Source of the DNA: Lachnospiraceae bacterium | Lineage (GTDB): Bacteria > Bacillota > Clostridia > Lachnospirales > Lachnospiraceae | Assembly: GCA_017474455.1 (NCBI GenBank) | Contig: JAFVHP010000034.1 | Coordinates: forward strand, 1-64,000 | Direction of reading: 5' to 3' | DNA length: 64,000 bases | The notes under the pieces: model-generated | Database searches by the model: none | Told to the model about the DNA's origin: nothing | What the model saw: the letters and a program-made list of their open reading frames with translations, nothing else | In this document: in pieces, positions 38,047-47,551 of the stretch | Layout: each line of letters starts with the position of its first letter | How positions within the stretch are numbered: position 1 is the first letter of the stretch | Made by a program: the position numbers and the translations under genes

Positions 38047-38559
38047 ATGGATCAGAAACAGATCAAAAAAATGGTTTTAACGGCGATACTGGCTGCGATA
38101 GCGGTCATAGGTTCAACTTTCTCTTTCCCGGTCTTCGGCTCCAAATGTGCCCCTGTCCAGCATCTTGTCAACGTATTGTGCGCGGTATTTGTCGGTCCCT
38201 GGTGGGGACTGGCGGCAGCATTTACCGCCAGCCTGATCAGGAACCTCACCGGGCTCGGAACACTTTTGGCCTTTCCGGGCAGCATGTGCGGAGCACTTCT
38301 CTCGGGACTTCTTTATCAGAAGACAAGATCCCTGGCAGCCGGCTGTATCGGTGAGATCGCGGGAACAGGCATCATTGGCGGGATGCTGGCTTATCCCGTG
38401 GCAGCGCTGCTTCTGAACAACACAAGCGCCGCACTGTTTACATTTGTCGTACCTTTCCTTGTCAGCACGGCGGGAGGGACGATCATAGCGTTTATCATTC
38501 TGACCGTCATGAAAAAGACAGAAGTGCTTGCCCATCTGAAGAGTCTTGTGGAAAACTGA
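38047..38559 (+). CDS. thiW: thiazole transporter ThiW, ECF S-component type
   Basis: Predicted substrate-binding membrane subunit for import of hydroxyethylthiazole. The 170-residue protein has five to six helices and the ThiW-specific segment PVQHLVNVLCAVFVGPWWGL and GTLLAFPGSMCGALL. The general ECF energising subunits are not in the window. ATG at 38047 (after AAGGAA) is preferred; an ATG at 38026 has no suitable site. It supplies the substrate of the ThiM domain encoded next. Confidence 0.88.
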   Translation: MDQKQIKKMVLTAILAAIAVIGSTFSFPVFGSKCAPVQHLVNVLCAVFVGPWWGLAAAFTASLIRNLTGLGTLLAFPGSMCGALLSGLLYQKTRSLAAGCIGEIAGTGIIGGMLAYPVAALLLNNTSAALFTFVVPFLVSTAGGTIIAFIILTVMKKTEVLAHLKSLVEN

Positions 38560-38598
38560 GATCAGGGCAGTATACTTAATAAAAGGAATGTAAGAAAA

Positions 38599-40029
38599 AT
38601 GACTGACTGCAGGAAACAACTGCTGCTGTACGCCGTAACAGACCGCAGCTGGCTTAAGGGGAAGACACTGGCCGAGAGTGTCGCGGAAGCGATAGAGGGC
38701 GGGGTGACCATGGTCCAGTTCAGGGAGAAGGAACTCAAAGGATCCGAACTGGAATCCGAAGCCCTGGCTGTCCGGAAAGTCTGCAGGGCTCATAATATCC
38801 CTTTCCTTGTCAACGATAACGTTGAACTCGCACTGAAACTGGATGCCGACGGTGTGCATCTCGGGCAGGATGATATGGATCCGTATACAGCCCGCAGGCT
38901 CCTCGGCCCGGATAAGATCATTGGTGTGACGGCAAAAACCCCCGCACAGGCTAAAGCGGCGCAGGAAAAAGGCGCCGATTATCTTGGCAGCGGGGCAGTT
39001 TTCGGGACGGATACAAAGAAGGATGCAAAGCCGATGGACGCGGCGGTGCTGAAAGCCGTCTGCGCCGGCGCTGATATCCCGGTATGCGCGATCGGCGGGA
39101 TCAATGCCGGTAATATAGAACGGCTTAAGGGGAGCGGTGTAAGCGGCTTTGCGATCGTCAGCGGTATATTCGCAGCGGATGATATAAAACAGGAATGCAG
39201 GAAACTTTTGAATAAAGCCCGCAGGATCGTTCACCCGTCTTACTGTCCCAATGACACAGTGCAGAAATACCTCGATACTGTAGCGGATAAGCGTCCGGTC
39301 GTACACTGTATAACCAATATAGTCACAGTCAACGACTGCGCAAATGCGCTGCTGGCCGCTGGGGCATCCCCGACGATGGCTCATCATCCGATGGAGGCAG
39401 GAGAGTTTGCCGCATATGCCGATGCCCTGGTGCTGAATATGGGCGCGACTGAATCTCTGGAAGCCATGCTGATCGCGGGTACAAAAGCCCGTCAGCTGGA
39501 TAAGCCTGTCGTCATCGATCCTGTCGGCTGCGCCGGTTCCGCATGGCGAAGGAAACAGTGCCTTGATCTTATCGGCAGTGTCACTCCATCCTGTATCCGC
39601 GGAAACGGCGCCGAAATACTGGCACTTGCCGGTGATCTGAATACCGGACAGGGCGTGGATGATAAATATGACGAAGACAGGCCAGGTCTGGCGGAAGCGG
39701 CTGCTATCCTCTCGGAACGCACAGGCGCTGTTGTGATCGCTTCCGGGGAAACGGATATTATCGCGGGCGAGGGCTTGATCCGCAAGGTCGAACGAGGATC
39801 TGCCATGATGCGCCGGATCACGGGATCCGGCTGCATGCTCAGTGCCCTGCTGGGTGCCTTCCTTGCCGCCGAAAACTCCCCGGAAAGCGCATACGCCTGC
39901 TGTACATGGATGGCTCTGTGCGGAGAAGAGGCAGAACGAAGGACGATCAGTGAAAGCGGCGGGACCGGTACATTTCATCTGCGCCTTATCGACGCCATGA
40001 GCCTTATGTCCGGTGCTCGTCCGGTTTGA
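38599..40029 (+). CDS. fused thiamine-phosphate synthase (ThiE) and hydroxyethylthiazole kinase (ThiM)
   Basis: One 476-residue chain with two complete enzymes. Residues 1-210 are ThiE: YAVTDRSWL, VQFREK, LVNDNVELAL, DGVHLGQDD, DYLGSGAVFGT and IGGINAGN, which joins HMP diphosphate and thiazole phosphate. Residues from about 222 are ThiM: VHCITNIVTVNDCANALLA, LNMGA, VVIDPVGCAGS, and the catalytic GSGCMLSAL. The same order of domains occurs in yeast Thi6. No frameshift or internal start is needed. It ends the riboswitch operon; the product, thiamine phosphate, still needs ThiL, which is not seen here. Confidence 0.94.
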   Translation: MTDCRKQLLLYAVTDRSWLKGKTLAESVAEAIEGGVTMVQFREKELKGSELESEALAVRKVCRAHNIPFLVNDNVELALKLDADGVHLGQDDMDPYTARRLLGPDKIIGVTAKTPAQAKAAQEKGADYLGSGAVFGTDTKKDAKPMDAAVLKAVCAGADIPVCAIGGINAGNIERLKGSGVSGFAIVSGIFAADDIKQECRKLLNKARRIVHPSYCPNDTVQKYLDTVADKRPVVHCITNIVTVNDCANALLAAGASPTMAHHPMEAGEFAAYADALVLNMGATESLEAMLIAGTKARQLDKPVVIDPVGCAGSAWRRKQCLDLIGSVTPSCIRGNGAEILALAGDLNTGQGVDDKYDEDRPGLAEAAAILSERTGAVVIASGETDIIAGEGLIRKVERGSAMMRRITGSGCMLSALLGAFLAAENSPESAYACCTWMALCGEEAERRTISESGGTGTFHLRLIDAMSLMSGARPV

Positions 40030-40054
40030 CCGATTCATAGCGGAGGTCTTCCAT

Positions 40055-40756
40055 ATGCACGAAAAAGGCAGGTTCAAATACATATTGTTTGATTTTGACG
40101 GTACCGTTACGGAATCCGCGCCGGGGATAACCAGATCTGTCCAGAACGCGCTGCGGTCTGTGGGTATAGATGAACCTGACTTAAAAAAGCTGGAACGGTT
40201 TGTAGGACCGCCGCTTTCTTATTCTTTCCATGCTTTTTACGGACTGTCCGAAGACGAAGTCCGGCATTGCATCGATGTTTTCCACGAACGCTACGATTCG
40301 GTAGGCCTTTTCGAGAACGCACTGTATCCGGGTGTCGCAAAAATGCTGGAAGAGCTCAGCGGCAGAGGCTGTTACCTGGCTGTTGCCTCCAGCAAACCGC
40401 AGAGGTTCATTGACAGACTGACTGAGCATTTCGGAATAGCAGAATACTTTTCGCTTAAAGTCGGAGCAGCAGCTGAACTCATGCCTTCCCGGGATCCGAA
40501 AAGGACTGACAAGGACGAGATCATTGCAGGCGTAATGGAACGTATCATGCAGGACAGGGACGTTCATGATCCCGAGTCTTTCAGAAATATGACTGCGATG
40601 GTCGGAGACAGGATGTTTGATATGGAAGGCGCCATCCATAACGGTATAACCCCGGTGGGCGTATCCTACGGATACGGCAGCCGTGAGGAGCTTATAACGG
40701 CCGGCGCTGTTTTTGTGGCGGACAGTGCGGGGCAGCTGACGGAGTTCTTCTCATGA
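40055..40756 (+). CDS. HAD family hydrolase, phosphoglycolate-phosphatase-like
   Basis: Protein of 233 residues with LFDFDGTVTESAPG (motif I near residue 12), a C1 helical cap, VASSKPQ (motif II) and VGDRMFDMEGA (motif IV). This is the Gph/PpaX-like branch; relatives dephosphorylate phosphoglycolate, pyrophosphate or nucleotides, and the substrate is not clear here. ATG at 40055 has CGGAGG 8 bases upstream; an in-frame GTG/ATG further up at 40013 would overlap thiEM. Its stop overlaps the next ATG. Confidence 0.85.
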   Translation: MHEKGRFKYILFDFDGTVTESAPGITRSVQNALRSVGIDEPDLKKLERFVGPPLSYSFHAFYGLSEDEVRHCIDVFHERYDSVGLFENALYPGVAKMLEELSGRGCYLAVASSKPQRFIDRLTEHFGIAEYFSLKVGAAAELMPSRDPKRTDKDEIIAGVMERIMQDRDVHDPESFRNMTAMVGDRMFDMEGAIHNGITPVGVSYGYGSREELITAGAVFVADSAGQLTEFFS

Positions 40757-41517
40757 AGACAGATTACAGCAGGCTGCCGCAGGCATTGATACCGACAGTG
40801 ATATTTATTGTTGCCGCGGCACTTTGCCAGACTCTGTCCGTGTATCTGTTCAGGAATGCTCTGACAGCGGATCCCGCGATGCTTTTTAATGCGGCAGTGA
40901 CGCTGGCACTTGTCATCATATTCAGATTTGTTTTCGGACCGGTATTCCTGACTTCTCCGGATGCATTCAAAAGCAATGGTGTTAACAGGAATAATACCGC
41001 AGGTCATATCGTCACCGGAGTGCTGCTTTACACTGCAGCCATCGCCGGCGCCGCCGCGATGAATATCACAGCCGCGCTTTTAATTCCTTCGGCCGTACAC
41101 GGAAGCGGTACAAAAGCGGCGTCACTTACGGTGCTCCTTTCCTGCGCATGCATTATCATACCTGCCTGCGAGGAAATGATATTCCGCTGCCATCTGTTCC
41201 CGGTCCTGTTAAGGATGAAGGCCCCGCTTCCCTGCGCGCTCATCTGCAGCATGCTGTTCGGCATCTATCATGAGGATCTGGTACAGGGGATATATGCTTG
41301 TGTCCTCAGCCTCTTTTTATGCGCCTGTTATCTCGGTCTTGACGGCTTTAAAAGCGCATTCCTCATGCATGCCATGGTCAACCTTGCCATGATCATATTA
41401 TCACGGAGCGGCCTTTATGAACGGATGGCTTTTCCGGCCGCGGCCGCTGCATTTGCGGGGATCAGCGCGGTCTGTATTTATACTTATTTTTCTTTAAGGA
41501 GAGTATTGCATTTATAA
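40753..41517 (+). CDS. CPBP family intramembrane metalloprotease
   Basis: Polytopic membrane protein of 254 residues with about seven helices. The CPBP (Abi/Rce1) catalytic motifs are present in order: EEMIFR near residue 137 (EExxxR), FGIYH (FxxxH) and HAMVN (HxxxN). Relatives process prenylated or bacteriocin-type peptides in the membrane; natural substrate unknown. The ATG overlaps the HAD stop as ATGA. The promoter of rpmE lies in its last codons. Confidence 0.85.
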   Translation: MKTDYSRLPQALIPTVIFIVAAALCQTLSVYLFRNALTADPAMLFNAAVTLALVIIFRFVFGPVFLTSPDAFKSNGVNRNNTAGHIVTGVLLYTAAIAGAAAMNITAALLIPSAVHGSGTKAASLTVLLSCACIIIPACEEMIFRCHLFPVLLRMKAPLPCALICSMLFGIYHEDLVQGIYACVLSLFLCACYLGLDGFKSAFLMHAMVNLAMIILSRSGLYERMAFPAAAAAFAGISAVCIYTYFSLRRVLHL

Positions 41518-41535
41518 ACCCGCGCATGATATACT
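41506..41535 (+). promoter_or_regulatory. promoter of rpmE
   Basis: TTGCAT (41506-41511), 18-base spacer, TATACT (41530-41535), at the end of the CPBP gene. Confidence 0.6.
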
Positions 41536-41541
41536 TTATCC

Positions 41542-41616
41542 GCTGCGCAAATGCCGATACCGCAGGGAACAGTTCCCTCCGGACAAGGCGGGGATGACAG
41601 CCAGGAGGTAATTAAC
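41542..41616 (+). promoter_or_regulatory. possible L31 ribosomal-protein leader
   Basis: The roughly 75-base leader from the predicted start to the GTG contains a hairpin at 41560-41582 (inner stem of six pairs, 3-base loop, then three more pairs across one mismatch). L31 leaders that bind the protein are known in Firmicutes; I cannot confirm a match to that consensus from sequence alone. Confidence 0.35.
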
Positions 41617-41823
41617 GTGAGAGAAGCTATTCATCCGGAATACTATCAGGCAACCGTGACCTGCAACTGTGGCAACACATTTGTGACTGGTTCCACGAGA
41701 AAAGAGATCCATGTTGAAGTATGTTCCAAGTGCCATTCTTTCTACACCGGCCAGCAGAAGGCGACTTCAGCAAAGGGACGTATCGAACAGTTCAATAAGC
41801 GTTACGGCCTGGAAAACAATTAG
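41617..41823 (+). CDS. rpmE: ribosomal protein L31, zinc type
   Basis: Large-subunit protein L31 of 68 residues. It has both cysteine pairs of the zinc-binding form, CNC at 16-18 and CSKC at 36-39, with the family segment HPEYYQATVTC and a basic C-terminus. The GTG at 41617 is chosen since AGGAGG ends 7 bases upstream and homologues begin MREAIHP-like; the open frame upstream to 41551 is not needed. It has its own promoter and terminator. Confidence 0.96.
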   Translation: MREAIHPEYYQATVTCNCGNTFVTGSTRKEIHVEVCSKCHSFYTGQQKATSAKGRIEQFNKRYGLENN

Positions 41824-41847
41824 TTTTTAAATAGTGACGATGATGAG

Positions 41848-41889
41848 CAAGGTTGGTGCAGGATGCGCCAGCCTTGTTTTCTTTTTATT
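41848..41889 (+). terminator. intrinsic terminator after rpmE
   Basis: A 13-bp stem with two G-U pairs (41848-41860 with 41864-41876), 3-base loop, then a T-rich tail (ttttctttttattt). Confidence 0.85.
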
Positions 41890-41911
41890 TGATACGGAAG
41901 AGAGATTGTAT

Positions 41912-42835
41912 ATGGCAGGCAAAAAGCAGCATTATTCGGGAATAGGCGGACAGGCGGTACTTGAAGGCGTCATGATGAAGAACGGCAGCGACTACGCAGT
42001 CGCAGTCAGGAAGCCTGACGGCCAGATCGAAGTGAAAAAGGATGTCCATCACGGGATACTGGAGGGATCGGTACTCATCAGGATCCCTTTCGTCCGCGGT
42101 ATTTTCATGTTTATCGATTCGCTCAGTCTGGGCATGAAAAGCCTGAATTATTCAGCATCCTTCTATGACGAGGAGGAATCGGAAAATAAAGGGAAAAATG
42201 GCGGCCTTGGCGATAAACTGCTTACCGCAGTCGTGACCGTGGTCGCGTTTGCGCTCGCGATCTTCCTGTTCATGCTGCTGCCTTACTTTACAGCCCAATA
42301 CCTGGACAGATTCATACGCAGCAGGGTCGTGATGACTCTGATCGAAGGCGGTCTCCGGATACTGATCTTCCTGATCTATGTCTCCGCCATTTCGATGATG
42401 AAGGATATAAAGAGACTGTATATGTATCACGGTGCAGAGCACAAATGCATCAACTGCATTGAGAGCGGAAAAGAACTCAACGCGGACAATGTCAGGGAAA
42501 GCTCAAGATTCCACAGAAGGTGCGGGACCAGTTTCATCCTGCTGGTCCTGCTGATCAGTGTGATCCTGTTCTTTTTTATCACAGTCAGGAATCCGCTTTT
42601 GCGTGTTCTGATAAGGATAGCGCTGATACCGGTGATCTCAGGGATCTCTTACGAACTGATCCGGATCGCAGGCAGAAGCGATTCTATACTGGTCAGGATC
42701 ATTTCTGCCCCGGGTTTTCTCATGCAGAAGATAACCACAAAGGAACCGGATGATGAAATGATCGAAGTAGCGATCGATTCCGTTGAGGCCGTATTTGACT
42801 GGAAAGAGTATCTGGAAAGAGAGTTCGCGCTCTGA
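41912..42835 (+). CDS. DUF1385 family membrane protein
   Basis: Protein of 307 residues of the DUF1385 family. It opens YSGIGGQAVLEGVMMKNGSDYAV, the family signature in part, with two to four membrane helices (about 108-132, 146-170, 210-230, 236-258) and a cysteine/histidine-rich loop YHGAEHKCINC suggesting metal binding. Function is not established; it is a constant neighbour of rpmE, prmC and prfA in clostridia. ATG at 41912 follows a GGAAGAG site; an open frame back to 41834 covers the terminator and is rejected. Its stop overlaps the prmC start by 1 base. Confidence 0.88.
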   Translation: MAGKKQHYSGIGGQAVLEGVMMKNGSDYAVAVRKPDGQIEVKKDVHHGILEGSVLIRIPFVRGIFMFIDSLSLGMKSLNYSASFYDEEESENKGKNGGLGDKLLTAVVTVVAFALAIFLFMLLPYFTAQYLDRFIRSRVVMTLIEGGLRILIFLIYVSAISMMKDIKRLYMYHGAEHKCINCIESGKELNADNVRESSRFHRRCGTSFILLVLLISVILFFFITVRNPLLRVLIRIALIPVISGISYELIRIAGRSDSILVRIISAPGFLMQKITTKEPDDEMIEVAIDSVEAVFDWKEYLEREFAL

Positions 42836-43710
42836 TGCCGGAACATCTTTACAGGGAGACTTATGAAGAAGGAGTGGGTTTTCTTTCGATGCTGAATGAA
42901 GCCGCCCTGGATGCGCGCCTCCTCCTGGAAGCGGTCTGCGGGACAGCTGTCAGCGATCTGTTCAGCCGCCCCGAACGACCCGTTTCGGACGAAGAGTATG
43001 AAGAATACCTGCATTACCTGGAACTTCGGGCAGGCAGGATGCCGGTCGCTTATATCCTCGGCGCATGGGAATTCATGGGGCTTTCCTTTCTTGTCTCGCA
43101 GGATGTGCTCATACCGAACCAGGATACCGAACTTCTGGTCGAAGAGGCCATGAAGTCATTATCGGGAGGTATGCGGATCCTTGATCTTTGTACGGGAAGC
43201 GGCTGCATACTGCTGAGCCTTCTGCATTATTCCTGCGACACGACCGGAGTCGGGACTGATATATCGGGGGACGCGCTGGCGATCGCCTCTGCAAACGCAG
43301 AAAAACTCGGGCTGTCGGAACGCTGTACGTTTCTTCAGGGCGACCTGTTCGGGGCCATGGAACAGCCGGAAGAAGGCCGGGAACAGAAGGAACAGAAGTT
43401 TGACATGATCGTTTCCAATCCGCCGTATATCCCTTCGGGAGATATCGCATCCCTGGAGCCCGAAGTCGGGATACATGAACCGCGCATTTCCCTGGACGGA
43501 GGTCCTGACGGGCTTCTGTTTTACAGAAAGATAGCGGCAATGGCGGACAGGTTTATGCGGCCCGGAGGATACATTTATCTGGAGACCGGTTTCGACCAGA
43601 CGGAAGATGTATCCGCGCTTCTTGCCGGCCGCGGCTTTACTGAGATTAAGGTGTTTTCCGACTATGGCGGCAACCCGCGTGTAGTCTGTGCCAGAAAAGG
43701 TGTCATGTAA
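42835..43710 (+). CDS. prmC: release factor glutamine methyltransferase
   Basis: Methylates the glutamine of the GGQ motif in peptide chain release factors, using S-adenosylmethionine. The 291-residue protein has the helical N-domain, the [13 protein letters not shown] loop near 118, and the catalytic NPPYIP near 197. The usual VLIPRPETE-type segment reads VLIPNQDTE here. The target gene prfA follows after one base. The ATG overlaps the previous stop (TGATG). Confidence 0.95.
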   Translation: MPEHLYRETYEEGVGFLSMLNEAALDARLLLEAVCGTAVSDLFSRPERPVSDEEYEEYLHYLELRAGRMPVAYILGAWEFMGLSFLVSQDVLIPNQDTELLVEEAMKSLSGGMRILDLCTGSGCILLSLLHYSCDTTGVGTDISGDALAIASANAEKLGLSERCTFLQGDLFGAMEQPEEGREQKEQKFDMIVSNPPYIPSGDIASLEPEVGIHEPRISLDGGPDGLLFYRKIAAMADRFMRPGGYIYLETGFDQTEDVSALLAGRGFTEIKVFSDYGGNPRVVCARKGVM

Positions 43711-43711
43711 T

Positions 43712-44770
43712 ATGTTTGAAAAACTCGATGATGTCCTGCTCCGTTATGAAGATATTTCAAGAGAACTGGAAGATCCGGGCGTAGTGGCGGACCAGAAGCG
43801 TTTCCGCTCCCTGATGAAGGAGCAGAGCGATATCCTTCCCCTTGTAGAGACATACGGATCCTACAAGAATTCCCTGTCTGCTCTGGATGATCTCATGGAA
43901 ATGATAGATACAGAACAGGATGCCGAGCTCAAAGAGCTTGCCAGACAGGAATTTTCCGATGAAAAAAAGAATTCGGAAAAACTGGCTGAAGACCTGAAAA
44001 GGCTGCTCCTGCCAAAGGATCCCAATGATGACAAAAACGTTATTATCGAGATCAGGGCAGGCGCCGGCGGTGATGAAGCCGCCCTGTTTGCGGGTGAGAT
44101 CTACAGAATGTATGTCAAGTATGCCGATTCCCACAGGTGGAAGACTGATATCGTCGATTACGAGGAGATCGGTATCGGCGGAATGAAGTCCGTCAGTTTC
44201 ATCATCAGCGGGAAGGGCGCCTGGTCAAGGCTGAAATACGAATCCGGTGTTCACAGGGTACAGCGGGTACCGGAAACGGAATCAGGCGGCAGGATACATA
44301 CTTCGACCATCACCGTCGCGGTAATGCCGGAAGTAGATGACGATATTACCATAGAGATACCGGACAAGGATATCCGTATCGACGTGATGCGGGCCTCCGG
44401 AAACGGAGGGCAGTGCGTCAATACAACAGACTCCGCCGTAAGGCTGACACATTATCCGACCGGAATCGTTATTTACTCCCAGACGGAGAAATCCCAGCTG
44501 CAGAACAAGAACAAGGCGTTCGCACTGCTGCGGTCCAAACTGTACGATCTGGAAATGCAGAAGCGCCATGACGAGGAAGACCGGCTCAGGCGTTCACAGA
44601 TAGGGACGGGAGACAGGTCTGAGAAGATAAGGACCTATAATTTCCCACAGGGCAGAGTCACGGACCACAGGATAAAGCTGACCCTGTACAACATTGACCA
44701 GATCATGAACGGATCGCTGGACGATATCATCGATCCCCTGATCACGGCAGATCAGGAGGCTAAACTTTAA
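43712..44770 (+). CDS. prfA: peptide chain release factor 1
   Basis: Reads UAA and UAG stop codons and triggers peptide release. The 352-residue protein has the RF1 stop-codon recognition motif region RVPETES (P-x-T type) and the GGQ catalytic motif at 232-234 within [17 protein letters not shown]. Length is normal. ATG at 43712 is right after the prmC stop; a longer frame from 43688 overlaps prmC and is not needed. Confidence 0.97.
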   Translation: MFEKLDDVLLRYEDISRELEDPGVVADQKRFRSLMKEQSDILPLVETYGSYKNSLSALDDLMEMIDTEQDAELKELARQEFSDEKKNSEKLAEDLKRLLLPKDPNDDKNVIIEIRAGAGGDEAALFAGEIYRMYVKYADSHRWKTDIVDYEEIGIGGMKSVSFIISGKGAWSRLKYESGVHRVQRVPETESGGRIHTSTITVAVMPEVDDDITIEIPDKDIRIDVMRASGNGGQCVNTTDSAVRLTHYPTGIVIYSQTEKSQLQNKNKAFALLRSKLYDLEMQKRHDEEDRLRRSQIGTGDRSEKIRTYNFPQGRVTDHRIKLTLYNIDQIMNGSLDDIIDPLITADQEAKL

Positions 44771-44788
44771 AACTGGAAGAGGATGAAT

Positions 44789-45916
44789 ATGCAGCTGGAT
44801 GAGTGCAGGAAGAAGATCGATGTTATCGATGATAAGATCAGGAAACTGCTGGAGGATAGACTGGATGTTTCGGCAGAAGTAGCACAGTTTAAGGCAGCAA
44901 ACGATCTGCCGGTGTATGTTCCGGAAAGAGAAAAAGAAAAGCTGAAAGCACTGACCGCGGATGCCGGCAGCAGATTTGACGAACTTGCCCTGCGGGAACT
45001 CTTTTCCCAGATCATGGCGATCAGCAGGAAGAAGCAGTACCAGGTCCTCGAGGCGGACAACAGGATCACCGGCTCCTCTTTTGAAGAGGTGGAGAGCCTG
45101 TTTTTCGACGGCATGAGGATCTGCTATCAGGGCGCGGAGGGGTCGTACTCCGAGGAGGCGTCCGCAAGCTTTTTCGAAGACCGCGGCAGCCTGTTCCATG
45201 TGGATACCTTTAAGGACGCGATGGCGGCTATCGAGGAAGGCCTCGCCGATTATGCCGTGCTCCCGCTGGAGAATTCAACGGCAGGATCGATCAGGGAAAA
45301 CTACGATCTGCTCTCAAGATTTGAGAATTATATCGTCGGCGAAAAGATACTCAATGTGCGCCAGTGCCTGATGGCAAAGGAAGGGGCGGATATCGACGGG
45401 ATAAGGACCGTATATTCACATCCGCAGTCACTGATGCAGTGCGAGCGCTTCCTTGGCGGGCACCCCGGCTGGAGACAGGTCAGCATGAAGAATAATGCTT
45501 ATGCCGCCGCCAAAGTAGCCGCGGACAATGATCTGTCACAGGCAGCGATCGCCTCGGCAAGGGCAGCAAAGCTGTACGGCCTCCATATCCTGCAGGAAGA
45601 GATCAATCACGAAAAGAACAACGCCACGCGCTTCATCATCGTAAGCGGCAGGAAGATCTTCGTCAAAGGCGCAGGCAAGATCAGCATAATGCTGGAGATC
45701 CCCCATACCAGCGGTTCTTTGTACGGAATACTTTCACACTTTATCTACAACGGGCTGAATATGACCAGGATAGAGAGCCGTCCTATCGAAGACAGAGCTT
45801 TTGAATACTGCTTCTTTATTGATTTTGAGGGCAGCCTGAACGACGCTTCCGTCCGGAACGCTTTAAGAGGGCTCAGGGACGATGCCAGAAGCATGAAAGT
45901 GCTCGGTAATTACTGA
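44789..45916 (+). CDS. pheA: bifunctional chorismate mutase / prephenate dehydratase
   Basis: Makes phenylpyruvate for phenylalanine. The 375-residue chain contains an AroQ chorismate mutase (residues 1-85, LDECRKKIDVIDDKI with the conserved R and K), a prephenate dehydratase (ICYQGAEGSYSEEA to STAGSIREN) and a C-terminal ACT domain with the ESRP motif (about 320-328), the usual phenylalanine feedback site. ATG at 44789 is preferred over 44783 because GGAAGAGG ends about 6 bases upstream of it. It is 18 bases after prfA. Confidence 0.95.
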   Translation: MQLDECRKKIDVIDDKIRKLLEDRLDVSAEVAQFKAANDLPVYVPEREKEKLKALTADAGSRFDELALRELFSQIMAISRKKQYQVLEADNRITGSSFEEVESLFFDGMRICYQGAEGSYSEEASASFFEDRGSLFHVDTFKDAMAAIEEGLADYAVLPLENSTAGSIRENYDLLSRFENYIVGEKILNVRQCLMAKEGADIDGIRTVYSHPQSLMQCERFLGGHPGWRQVSMKNNAYAAAKVAADNDLSQAAIASARAAKLYGLHILQEEINHEKNNATRFIIVSGRKIFVKGAGKISIMLEIPHTSGSLYGILSHFIYNGLNMTRIESRPIEDRAFEYCFFIDFEGSLNDASVRNALRGLRDDARSMKVLGNY

Positions 45917-45919
45917 ATA

Positions 45920-45948
45920 TTGCCGACGGCTCTGCCGGCAGGCATAAT
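45920..45948 (+). promoter_or_regulatory. candidate promoter of ppx-ppk
   Basis: TTGCCG (45920-45925), 17-base spacer, CATAAT (45943-45948). A short inverted repeat (TGCCG...CGGCA) covers the -35 box and spacer. Confidence 0.4.
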
Positions 45949-46003
45949 ATATATTAGATCTAGCCGCACTGAAACCTGAGACATCAGGAAAAGGAATGAA
46001 ACA

Positions 46004-47548
46004 ATGTCCAAGCACTTATTCGCCGCGATCGATGCGGGCAGTTATGAACTGGGACTTGGGATCTTTGAAGTCTCTTCCCAGGGAACCATTAAACAGCTGG
46101 AAGACCTGCGCAGGACGATCGACCTGGGTACGGACACCTATAATACCGGCAAACTGTCCCAGCTCCACGTTTCCATGATGACGGATACTTTACGGGAATT
46201 CAAAAAAGTCATGGACAGTTACGGGGTGGAGGCATACAAGGCTTACGGGACCAGCGCCATCAGGGAAATGGATGATGCGCATATCATCCTTTCCAGATGG
46301 GAAAGGGACAGCGGTATCCATATCGACGTACTGAGCAATTCCGAACAGCGTTTTCTGAACTATAAGGCTCTTGCGACAAAAAGCAGGAACTTTACGGAGA
46401 TCATTAAAAAGCCCTCCGCGATAGTGGATATAGGAGGAGGCAGTATCCAGATCTCGTTATTTGACCAGGAAAAACTGGTAACGACACAGAACCTGAAACT
46501 CGGCGTGCTCAGGATCCAGGAACAGCTCCGCCGGATCGACGCTCCGAATTACGAAGTCGAAGGACTGATCGTTGAGCTGGTGAGCTCACAGCTGGCCGTT
46601 TTTGAAAAAATGTACCTGAAGGACCGGCAGATCCGGAATATCATCGTTATCGACGATTATATCTCCAGAGTGGTCGTCGGAAAGGAATATGCCTCTCCTG
46701 AAGCCGGACCGGGATTTATCACGGCGGACGGTTATTTCCGGTTCATTGAGATGATCCACCAGTATAACCGCCAGGCGATCGCAATGACGCTGGGGATAAC
46801 GGAAAGGGATATTCCGAACCTTTACATTGCCGCGATCATGGTCAGGTGCATACTGAAAATGATGAACGCGGAGATGATGTGGGTCCCCGGCGTTTCGCTC
46901 TGTGACGGGATCGTGTATGAATACGCAGAAAAGAAAGGCTTTGTCAGACAGCCCCACAGTTTTGAGGATGATATCCTTGCCTGCGCCCAGGATATACGGA
47001 AAAGGTACAAGGGCAGCCGGGTGAGGAGCGAGACCATCGGCAATATCGCGCTGAAGATATTTGACGCGACGAAAAAGTTCCACGGCATGGGGAAAAGAGA
47101 ACGCCTTCTGCTGCAGATCAGCGCCATTCTCCATGACTGCGGCAAATATATCAGTATGGTCAACCTGGCAGAGTGCAGTTACGGAATCATTATGGCAACG
47201 GAGATCATCGGGCTTTCCCATCGTGAACGCGAAATGGTGGCCAATGTCGTAAAGTACAACCACTCTGAATTCAAATATGCGTCGCACACTGCCGGCGGAA
47301 GCTTTGATCTTGAAACATATCTTACGGTGGCAAAGCTTACTGCCATTATAAGAGTCGCCAACGGGCTGGACCGGTCCCATAAACAGAAATTCAAAGATCC
47401 GCAGGTGGCATTAAAGGACGGGAAGCTTGTGATCTCCGTCGGAGCAGGAGAGAATGTTACCCTTGAAAAGGGGCTGTTCGAAGGCAGAGCTGATTTCTTT
47501 GAAGAGATCATGGGCATCAGGCCGATCATCAGACAGAGGAAGAGGTAG
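46004..47548 (+). CDS. Ppx/GppA exopolyphosphatase-family protein with HD domain
   Basis: Hydrolyses polyphosphate and/or pppGpp. The 514-residue protein starts with the actin-like ASKHA fold (FAAIDAGSYELGLGIFE, later VDIGGGSIQISLF) and has a C-terminal HD domain with HDCGKY (His377, Asp378). The first phosphate loop reads DAGSYE rather than the usual DxGSNS, so substrate choice may differ. It is 3 bases before ppk, matching the common ppx-ppk pairing. AAGGAA precedes the ATG. Confidence 0.88.
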   Translation: MSKHLFAAIDAGSYELGLGIFEVSSQGTIKQLEDLRRTIDLGTDTYNTGKLSQLHVSMMTDTLREFKKVMDSYGVEAYKAYGTSAIREMDDAHIILSRWERDSGIHIDVLSNSEQRFLNYKALATKSRNFTEIIKKPSAIVDIGGGSIQISLFDQEKLVTTQNLKLGVLRIQEQLRRIDAPNYEVEGLIVELVSSQLAVFEKMYLKDRQIRNIIVIDDYISRVVVGKEYASPEAGPGFITADGYFRFIEMIHQYNRQAIAMTLGITERDIPNLYIAAIMVRCILKMMNAEMMWVPGVSLCDGIVYEYAEKKGFVRQPHSFEDDILACAQDIRKRYKGSRVRSETIGNIALKIFDATKKFHGMGKRERLLLQISAILHDCGKYISMVNLAECSYGIIMATEIIGLSHREREMVANVVKYNHSEFKYASHTAGGSFDLETYLTVAKLTAIIRVANGLDRSHKQKFKDPQVALKDGKLVISVGAGENVTLEKGLFEGRADFFEEIMGIRPIIRQRKR

Positions 47549-47551
47549 TCA

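Noticed and set aside
38113-40083. 656-codon open frame on the minus strand across thiW and thiEM
   Set aside because: It is antisense to two genes with clear family motifs, has no recognisable domain and no ribosome site; it arises from codon bias.
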